From assembly GCA_041685075.1 (NCBI GenBank), contig JAWLGN010000134.1, forward strand, positions 1 to 14,551: DNA of 14,551 bases, in the 5' to 3' direction. The notes beneath the pieces were generated by a model. It was given only the letters and a program-made list of their open reading frames with translations. It had not been told where the DNA came from and made no database searches. Position 1 is the first letter of the stretch. Every line of letters begins with the position of its first letter. Position numbers and translations under genes: made by a program. Source of the stretch: JAMCRM01 sp041685075 (GTDB lineage Bacteria > Acidobacteriota > Terriglobia > Bryobacterales > Bryobacteraceae). Of the stretch, positions 8,101-12,477 are shown one piece after another.

Positions 8101-8317
8101 GATCGCCGGCATGACCCCTATGGCGCTGGGCTTCGGCGAGGGCGCCGAGCAGACGGCGCCGCTAGCCCGCGCGGTGATCGGCGGATTGCTTGCCGCTACG
8201 CTGGCGACCCTGCTGGTGCTGCCCCCGGTCTATGCCATTCTTCAACGGCGGGCGAGGCTGGCTTCGGCATCGCTCGATCCCGACGATCCTCGAAGCAGGT
8301 ACTACGATGCGAACTAA
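5183..8317 (+). CDS. RND-superfamily efflux pump, inner-membrane permease
   Basis: The 1044-residue length and layout fit a proton-driven AcrB/CusA-type pump: TM1 at about 10-28, a periplasmic porter/docking region (PQPYGGMDPAQMEGFLT-like segment onward), TM2-TM6 from about 339, a second periplasmic region, and TM8-TM12 from about 864. The TM4 motif is GILVDEATVMIEN with D401, E402 and E408. TM10 has GVAVANAIL with A932-N933, and TM11 has RVRAILMT with R962 and T969. Compared with AcrB (D407, D408, K940, R971, T978), the second Asp is Glu and the Lys is missing. There is also no DFG aspartate as in CzcA, so it is neither a standard drug pump nor a standard metal pump, and the substrate cannot be predicted. 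AGGGGA at 5168-5173 is the ribosome binding site. The 3' end overlaps the adaptor gene by 11 bp. Confidence 0.95.
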   Translation: MWLVRAAMRRPITILVAVIAVALSAGLALRRMPVDIFPDLGAPAIYVAQPYGGMDPAQMEGFLTYYYEYHFLYITGIEHVESRNIQGAALMKLVFHPGTDMSQAMSQVVGYVNRSRAFMPPGAVPPFIVRYDAGSVPVGQLVFSSPIRTPAEMQDIALNRVRPLFATLPGVSAPPPFGGNQRTIVVRLDPERLRAYGLSPEEAIGAVNRATLVMPSGNVRTGDLTRIASTNSVLGGDLDALGETPVRTGSGPTVYLRDIAVVENGTDIITGYAHVDGRRTVYIPVTKRADASTLDVVRRVRAALPAMRAVVPEDVSIRLEFDQSRYVVNAIRNLVAEGLLGALLTGLMVLLFLRDWRSSLVVVTTIPFALLSAVVWLWAAGQTVNIMTLGGLALAVGILVDEATVMIENIHTHLGAGMPRARAVVEAARATAVPRLLAMLSVLAVFVPSFFMAGVARQLFVPLSLAVGFAMISSYVLSSTLVPVLSTWMMRRGHAVKESRWRGLYGGGLRRLLRLRWPLAAAYTLGAGALLYFAAPHLAMEIFPATDSTQFQLRLRAPTGTRIERTELVALRALEVIRETAGPENVEISTGFIGVQPASYPVNTIYLFTSGPHEAVLKVALRRGAPVSGTELVERLRGRLQEALPEVAFSFEAGDIVGQVMSFGSPTPIEVAIQGPNLANNRLFAAKVRQEMAKITYLRDLQYGQPLDYPTLQVNIDRDRAGQFGLTMANVARSLVAATSSSRFVDPNYWRDPVSGNAFQIQVEIPQHRIASIDDVRGLPVMSGGAPRPLVADVAEVDYGTTAGEVARYNMQRVVSLTANMHGKVLGEAAKDVREAIRRAGTPPQAVTVNVRGQVPPLEETISGLRTGLLLSMAVIFLLLAANFQSVRLAAAVLSTMPAVLCGVILMLLATGTTLNVQSFMGAIMATGVAVANAILFVTFAETSRHAGAGSVEAALEGGRGRVRAILMTAGAMIAGMTPMALGFGEGAEQTAPLARAVIGGLLAATLATLLVLPPVYAILQRRARLASASLDPDDPRSRYYDAN

Positions 8318-9419
8318 AGTCTTGATCCTGGGGTTAGGGGTACTGGGCATGTGCCTTGCGCAGACGCCCGTGGAGGTAGTGCGGGTGGAGGCCAGGGCGC
8401 AGCAGCGGACCATCGCGCTGCCGGGCGAATTCGAACCCTACCAGGCGGTGGACATCCACGCGCGGGTGACCGGGTTCGTGGAAGCGGTGCACGTCGACCG
8501 GGGCTCGGTGGTGAAGGAGGGCGACCTGCTGGCCACCCTTTCAGCGCCGGAGTTGACCGCCGAGCGGCTGGCGGCGGAGGCCAAGGCGGAGGCGGCCAGG
8601 GCCGGAAGCGCGGGCGCCGGGGCGCGGCTGGCTTCGGCTCGCAGCACCTTTGCGCGTATGCAGGCGGCTTCGAAGACGCCCGGCGCCGTGGCGGGCAACG
8701 AGCTGCTGCTGGCGGAAAAGGAAGTCGAAGCGGCGGAGGCCGAGGTGCGGGCCGTGGAGTCGTCCATCCGGGCGGCGGAGGCTTCGGTGGCGGCGCTCAA
8801 GGAGATGGAGGCCTATCTGCGGGTGACGGCGCCGTTCGCCGGCGTGATCACCCGGCGGGAGGTGCATCCCGGCGCGCTGGTAGGTCCCTCGGGCGCGGGC
8901 TCCCAAACCCCCATGTTCCGCCTGGAACAGAACCAGCGGCTACGGCTGGTGGTGGCGGTGCCGGAGGTGGACGTGGGAGGCATAGCGGACCGTGCGCGGG
9001 TAGCCTTTACGGTACCGGCGTGGCCGGGCCGGACCTTCACGGGCGTGCTGGCGCGGGTGGCGCACTCGATGGATCCGAAGACCCGCTCCATGGCGGTGGA
9101 ACTGGACGTCGACAACCCGCAGGGCCGGCTGGCGCCGGGCATGTATCCCACGGTGATGTGGCCGGTGAGAAAGGCCGCGCCGGCCCTGGTGGTGCCGGCC
9201 ACCGCGGTGGTGACCACCACCGAGCGCACTTTCGTCGTGCGGGTGCGGGATGGCATGCTGGAATGGGTTACGGTGGCGAAAGGCCCGGCGGCGGGCACGC
9301 ACGTCGAGGTGCGGGGCGCGCTCAAAGCGGGCGATTTGGTGGTGGTGCGCGCCACCGATGAGCTGCGCGCAGGCACGCGCGTGGCGGCGAAAGAAGCGCA
9401 ACCCCGGAGTAGATCGTAA
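8307..9419 (+). CDS. RND periplasmic adaptor (membrane fusion protein)
   Basis: The 370-residue adaptor would link the RND pump to the TolC-like duct. A signal sequence occupies about residues 1-19 (hydrophobic LILGLGVLGMCLAQ). The Cys is not in a proper lipobox, so it is probably cleaved by signal peptidase I or remains anchored. The first half of the barrel-sandwich domain is VDIHARVTGFVEAVHVDRG at 48. A coiled-coil hairpin rich in Ala/Glu spans about 82-165, and the second half is VTAPFAGVITRREVHPGALV near 172. Beta-barrel and membrane-proximal parts follow (VVPATAVVTT near 296). It lacks the methionine-rich or His-rich metal-binding extensions of CusB/CzcB types. The ATG at 8307 is inside the end of the pump gene, with GCAGG seven bases upstream; longer in-frame starts would extend deep into that gene. 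G-ending codons dominate, unlike the TolC-like gene. Confidence 0.94.
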   Translation: MRTKVLILGLGVLGMCLAQTPVEVVRVEARAQQRTIALPGEFEPYQAVDIHARVTGFVEAVHVDRGSVVKEGDLLATLSAPELTAERLAAEAKAEAARAGSAGAGARLASARSTFARMQAASKTPGAVAGNELLLAEKEVEAAEAEVRAVESSIRAAEASVAALKEMEAYLRVTAPFAGVITRREVHPGALVGPSGAGSQTPMFRLEQNQRLRLVVAVPEVDVGGIADRARVAFTVPAWPGRTFTGVLARVAHSMDPKTRSMAVELDVDNPQGRLAPGMYPTVMWPVRKAAPALVVPATAVVTTTERTFVVRVRDGMLEWVTVAKGPAAGTHVEVRGALKAGDLVVVRATDELRAGTRVAAKEAQPRSRS

Positions 9420-9435
9420 ACTCTATTTAAGATAT

Positions 9436-10755
9436 ATGGCTGATCAACAGACTTCCAGTACCCGGCAGTGGGGCTTTTCCACCCGCTGCCTGCATGCGGG
9501 GCAGCATCCGGACGCCGAGACGGGCGCCCGCGCGGTGCCCATCTACCAGACCACGTCCTACGTCTTCCAGAACAGCGAGCACGCGGCCGCGCTGTTTGCA
9601 CTGGAGAAGTTCGGCAACATCTACACCCGCATCATGAACCCCACGACGGCGGTTTTCGAAGAGCGCGTGGCGTCGCTCGAAGGGGGGGTGGGGGCGCTGG
9701 CCACGGCCAGCGGCCAGGCGGCGCAGCTTCTTGCGATCACCAGCCTGATGGAGCCGGGCGATGAGATGGTGGCGGCCAGCACGCTCTACGGCGGCACCTA
9801 CACGCAGTTCGACGTGAGCTTCCGGCGCCTGGGGATCAACACGATCTTCGTCGAGCCGGACGACCCGGAGAACTTCCGCAAGGCCATCACGCCGCGTACC
9901 CGGGTGATCTACGGGGAGACCATTGCCAACCCGCGGATGAACGTGCTGGACATCGAACGGGTAGCGGCCATCGCGCACGAGGCCGATCTGCCGCTGGTGG
10001 TGGACAACACCCTGGGCTCGCCCTACCTGTGCCGGCCCATCGAGCACGGCGCCGATATCGTGGTGCACTCGGCCACCAAGTTTCTGGGCGGGCACGGCAC
10101 CTCCATCGGGGGCATCATCGTGGACAGCGGGCGCTTCAACTGGACGAAGGAGAAGTTTCCGCAATTGACCGAACCCAGCCCGGGCTACCATGGGCTTCGG
10201 TTTGTGGAGGCCTTCGGGAACCTGGCCTATATCCTGAAGGTGCGGGTGGAAGGACTGCGGGACCTGGGTCCTGCCATCAGCCCGTTCAATTCGTTTCTGT
10301 TCCTGCAGGGCATCGAGACGCTGCCCATGCGCATGGAGCGCCACAGCCGCACGGCGCTCGAGGTGGCCCGCTACCTGGAGAAGCACCCGCGGGTGACGTG
10401 GGTGAAGTATCCGGGGCTGGAGTCGAGCCCCTACCATGAGCTGGCCAAGAAGTACCTGCCGAAGGGATGCGGCGCGCTGCTGACCTTCGGAATCGAAGGC
10501 GGCCTGGAGGCCGGGCGGCGCTTCATCGACGGCGTGAAACTGCTCTCCCACCTGGCCAACATCGGGGACGCCAAGAGCCTGGTCATTCACCCGGCATCCA
10601 CCACTCACCAGCAGTTGAAGGCCGACGAAAAGGCGGCTTGCGGAATCAGCGACGACATGGTACGGCTGTCGATCGGGTTGGAGGATCCGGAGGACATCAT
10701 CTGGGACCTGGATCAGGCGCTCGAAGGGGCGTCGGGACAGGCCGCCGGGGCGTAG
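9436..10755 (+). CDS. metY: O-acetylhomoserine sulfhydrylase (aminocarboxypropyltransferase)
   Basis: MetY uses PLP to make homocysteine from O-acetylhomoserine and sulfide, the direct sulfhydrylation route to methionine. The 439-residue length is normal. The Cys/Met-metabolism PLP fold shows YTRIMNPT at 63, the GGVGALATASGQAA block at 83, LYGGTYTQF at 118, VVDNTLGSPYLCRPIEHGAD at 188 with the cofactor aspartate D190, and the Schiff-base lysine K215 in HSATKFLGGHGTS. The C-terminal SLVIHPASTTHQQL at about 375 is also typical. I prefer the ATG at 9436, because an earlier in-frame ATG at 9250 lies inside the adaptor gene and would add 62 unrelated residues. The ribosome binding site is weak (AAGAT). 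Only 16 bp, A+T-rich, separate it from the efflux operon, so read-through is possible, but no functional link is evident. O-succinylhomoserine use cannot be excluded. Confidence 0.95.
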   Translation: MADQQTSSTRQWGFSTRCLHAGQHPDAETGARAVPIYQTTSYVFQNSEHAAALFALEKFGNIYTRIMNPTTAVFEERVASLEGGVGALATASGQAAQLLAITSLMEPGDEMVAASTLYGGTYTQFDVSFRRLGINTIFVEPDDPENFRKAITPRTRVIYGETIANPRMNVLDIERVAAIAHEADLPLVVDNTLGSPYLCRPIEHGADIVVHSATKFLGGHGTSIGGIIVDSGRFNWTKEKFPQLTEPSPGYHGLRFVEAFGNLAYILKVRVEGLRDLGPAISPFNSFLFLQGIETLPMRMERHSRTALEVARYLEKHPRVTWVKYPGLESSPYHELAKKYLPKGCGALLTFGIEGGLEAGRRFIDGVKLLSHLANIGDAKSLVIHPASTTHQQLKADEKAACGISDDMVRLSIGLEDPEDIIWDLDQALEGASGQAAGA

Positions 10756-10874
10756 AAGAGCAGACCGCTGGACCCTGCAAAGACGCTGGAAGGTCCGCAA
10801 AAAAGATTCTGCGGAACTCGCCGGAAAAGTACTATCTGAACTGGACATTCAGGTCTGAACATGATAATTTGAGT
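10756..10874. other. metY 3' region with overlapping hairpins
   Basis: No gene is visible between the metY stop and the candidate small RNA. Two short inverted repeats share bases: GGACC at 10770-10774 with GGTCC at 10792-10796, and TCCGCA at 10794-10799 with TGCGGA at 10810-10815 (loop of ten, A-rich). They cannot both form at once. Neither is followed by a T tract on the + strand. Short A+T-rich stretches at 10825-10870 contain the possible promoter of the RNA described next. Confidence 0.4.
10842..10868 (+). promoter_or_regulatory. Possible promoter upstream of a candidate small RNA
   Basis: TGGACA at 10842-10847 (five of six matches to TTGACA) and GATAAT at 10863-10868 (five of six matches to TATAAT) are separated by 15 bp, shorter than the usual 16-18. 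The predicted start would be near 10875. The next strong signal on this strand is an intrinsic terminator, not a gene. The A+T-rich run stands out in a G+C-rich window, but the tight spacer keeps confidence low. Confidence 0.3.
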
Positions 10875-10969
10875 CCCATACAGACAGCATCCCTGGCGAC
10901 GAGACCCCTCCCGTCGCCAACCCCTCTGAGTGCAAGGCCCCGGTTACCCAGCCGGGGCCTGTTTATTTT
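10875..10969 (+). ncRNA. Candidate small RNA with two stem-loops
   Basis: A transcript starting near 10875 and ending at the terminator would be about 95 bases. It would hold a perfect 8 bp hairpin, TGGCGACG at 10894-10901 and CGTCGCCA at 10912-10919, with the ten-base loop AGACCCCTCC. A short single-stranded linker and the terminator hairpin follow. A loop carrying CCCCTCC is complementary to Shine-Dalgarno sequences, a known design in bacterial regulatory RNAs. No open frame or known RNA family is recognised. The alternative is that this is simply the structured 3' untranslated region of metY, with the terminator ending that mRNA. Confidence 0.3.
10935..10969 (+). terminator. Intrinsic (Rho-independent) terminator
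   Basis: A 9 bp perfect stem, AGGCCCCGG at 10935-10943 and CCGGGGCCT at 10952-10960, with an eight-base loop TTACCCAG, is followed by GTTTATTTT (10961-10969). The T tract is on the + strand only, so it ends transcription coming from metY or from the candidate small RNA. The downstream arm and the start of the T tract are homologous to the tandem repeat that follows. Confidence 0.85.
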
Positions 10970-11250
10970 CGGAGTGAACTGCCGGCGAGCCACAGACCGG
11001 GGCCGGTTTCCGAAGTGAAGCGCCGGCCGGGCCACAGCCGGGCCGGTATCCGGAGTGAAGCGCCGGCAGCCACAGCCGGGCCGGTATCCGGAGTGTCGAG
11101 CCGGCCACGCCACAGCCGGGGGCGGTACCCGGAGTGAAGCGCCGGCAGCCACAGCCTAGGCCGGTTTCCGTAGTGTCGAGCCGGCCACGCCACAGCCGGG
11201 GGCCGGTTTCCGAAGTGAAGCGCCGACGAGCCACAGCCGGGGCCGGTTTA
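10970..11250. repeat. Tandem array of seven ~40 bp G+C-rich units
   Basis: Seven units of 38-42 bp begin at 10970, 11011, 11051, 11089, 11130, 11169 and 11211. Each has the order CGNAGTG, then AAGCGCCGGC or TCGAGCCGGC, then GCCACAGCCGGG, then CCGGTTTC or CCGGTATC. Units 4 and 6 share the TCGAG variant and units 2, 3, 5 and 7 share AAGCG, so there are at least two sub-types. Units 2, 3, 4 and 6 keep a hairpin CCGGC-N7to9-GCCGG. The array fills the space between the terminator and the stop codon of the convergent phosphatidyltransferase gene. Frames reading through it are low-complexity and are not genes. There are no unique spacers, so this is not a CRISPR array. Confidence 0.93.
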
Positions 11251-11913
11251 CTTCGCAGTGAAGGGCCAGCCGGCCGGTCTGGGGGTAGGCACCGGCGGGG
11301 CCTGGGGCGTGGCGCGGAGTTGCGCCCGTTCCAGCCGGGTGGACTCCTGCCAGGTGTAAATCATGCGGTGGATGACGGTAAGGTTGGACAGCACCGCGAT
11401 AAGCCACAGTACCGGCGCCATGCGGTTGAACAGCGCCCCGATAATGATCAGAACAATGCGCTCAGGGCGTTCGAGGAAACCCACCTTGCACTTGGGGATG
11501 GTGCACTCGGCGCGCGCGCGGGTGTAGCTGACCATCACGGATCCGGTCATCACGATAGCCGTGAGCACGACATAGAAGAAGCGATTGATGGAGGCGTAGT
11601 AGACCAGCAGACCCACCAGGAGCGCGAGATCGGAGTAGCGGTCGATCACCGAATCGAAGAACCCGCCGAAGCGCGTGACGCGATTGCTGGCGCGCGCCAC
11701 CCGGCCGTCCACCATGTCGAAGAGTCCCGCGCCGATCACCACCAGGCCGGCGGCGCGGAAGCTCCCTGTCGAGAACAGGTATGCAGCGTAGACGTTGATC
11801 ACCAGGCCGAGAAACGTCAGGACGTTGGGGTGGATCCGGGACAGCGCCAGCCACCGCACGATGCGGTCGATGATAGCGCCGCAAACCAGCCCGATCGCAC
11901 GCGTATAGGTCAT
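11248..11913 (-). CDS. CDP-alcohol phosphatidyltransferase family protein
   Basis: This 221-residue integral membrane enzyme transfers a phosphatidyl group from CDP-diacylglycerol to an alcohol in phospholipid synthesis. The family signature D-x2-DG-x2-AR-x8-G-x3-D-x3-D is complete: D66, D69, G70, A73, R74, G83, D87 and D91. About six hydrophobic segments surround it. The later part, SYTRARAECTIP at 129 and VGFLERPERIVLIIIG at 144, resembles phosphatidylinositol-phosphate and archaetidylinositol-phosphate synthases more than PgsA or PssA, but the alcohol substrate is not settled by sequence alone. The C terminus is a proline-rich tail (from about 201) ending FTAK. The stop codon TAA is supplied by a copy of the adjacent tandem repeat, so the tail may be repeat-derived. 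The start overlaps the greA stop by four bases (ATGA), which implies translational coupling. Confidence 0.93.
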   Translation of the reverse strand: MTYTRAIGLVCGAIIDRIVRWLALSRIHPNVLTFLGLVINVYAAYLFSTGSFRAAGLVVIGAGLFDMVDGRVARASNRVTRFGGFFDSVIDRYSDLALLVGLLVYYASINRFFYVVLTAIVMTGSVMVSYTRARAECTIPKCKVGFLERPERIVLIIIGALFNRMAPVLWLIAVLSNLTVIHRMIYTWQESTRLERAQLRATPQAPPVPTPRPAGWPFTAK

Positions 11914-12374
11914 AGATTGTGAATGGTGGTCAACTTGAGAATCTCGAGCTCTTTCACCCCGCCGGGGCTCTGGACCTTGACCACGTCGCCTTCCTCCTTG
12001 CCTAGCAGGGCACGGCCAATGGGCGAACTGGTGGAGATTCTTCCGTTCGCGGCATCGGCCTCTTCGGTGGTAACGAGGCTGTAGGTGACTTCCTCATCCT
12101 TGGAAGTATCCAGCACCACAACCGTGGACCCCAGACCCACACGGTCGTGCGGGATCTTCGACAGATCCACCAGGGACATTTCGGCCAGCCGGCGTCTGAG
12201 CTGCGAGAGCCGCGCGTTGACCAAGCCCTGGCGCTCCTTGGCGGCGTGGTACTCGGCGTTCTCGCTGAGGTCGCCGTGTGCCCTGGCCTTCAAAATCTCC
12301 TTGGGCAGTTCGGTGCGCAACTCGTATTCCAGGGCGGCGATCTCGTCTTGCAGCTTCTTCTTGATATCTTCCAT
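11910..12374 (-). CDS. greA: Transcription elongation factor GreA
   Basis: GreA enters the secondary channel of RNA polymerase and stimulates cleavage of the 3' end of backtracked transcripts. The 154-residue product has the N-terminal coiled coil (residues 1-70) with the tip motif GDLSENAEYHAAKE at 34-47. The acidic tip residues D35 and E38 correspond to the E. coli GreA catalytic pair. The C-terminal FKBP-like domain follows, with ISTSSPIGRALLGKEEGDVV near 113 and the ending PGGVKELEILKL. It is a few residues shorter at the N terminus than E. coli GreA (158). A perfect TATAAT lies 27-32 bases upstream. The only Shine-Dalgarno-like sequence (GGGGAG, 12388-12393) is 13 bases from the ATG, rather far. 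The gene is first in a two-gene unit with the phosphatidyltransferase gene. Confidence 0.96.
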   Translation of the reverse strand: MEDIKKKLQDEIAALEYELRTELPKEILKARAHGDLSENAEYHAAKERQGLVNARLSQLRRRLAEMSLVDLSKIPHDRVGLGSTVVVLDTSKDEEVTYSLVTTEEADAANGRISTSSPIGRALLGKEEGDVVKVQSPGGVKELEILKLTTIHNL

Positions 12375-12377
12375 GGG

Positions 12378-12399
12378 CCGGGAACTGCTCCCCGGTTCC
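12378..12399 (-). promoter_or_regulatory. greA leader with competing short hairpins over the ribosome binding site
   Basis: In the short leader, CCGGG (12391-12395) can pair with CCCGG (12378-12382), while GGAAC (12395-12399) can pair with GTTCC (12381-12385). Both include or flank GGGGAG at 12388-12393, the only Shine-Dalgarno-like element. Whether this regulates greA translation is unknown; such short G+C-rich pairs also arise by chance in DNA of this composition. Confidence 0.25.
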
Positions 12400-12400
12400 T

Positions 12401-12406
12401 ATTATA
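12401..12406 (-). promoter_or_regulatory. Predicted -10 element of the greA operon
   Basis: On the - strand the sequence is a perfect TATAAT in an otherwise G+C-rich stretch. It places transcription start near 12394-12396 and leaves a leader of only about 20 bases before greA. The matching -35 is poor: the best choice about 18-19 bp upstream is TTCTTC-like, so the promoter may depend on the strong -10. Confidence 0.55.
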
Positions 12407-12477
12407 GCCAGTCGGGCAAGCGCGCGAAGAAGCTGCGGGCGCTGCCGCCATGGATGTACGCGGCGGCGCGGGCCGGC

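Noticed and set aside
9427..10848. Long open frame on the - strand opposite metY
   Set aside because: It mirrors metY codon by codon, has no recognisable motif and no ribosome binding site; metY itself is unambiguous.
10944..11234. Open frames through the tandem array that would encode a repetitive protein (for example SLRKPAP-like periods)
   Set aside because: The unit lengths (38-42 bp) are mostly not multiples of three, so the reading frame changes along the array, and there is no start signal. The periodicity comes from the DNA repeat.
10970..11250. CRISPR array
   Set aside because: The units are directly adjacent and similar over their entire length, with no unique spacers and no cas genes.
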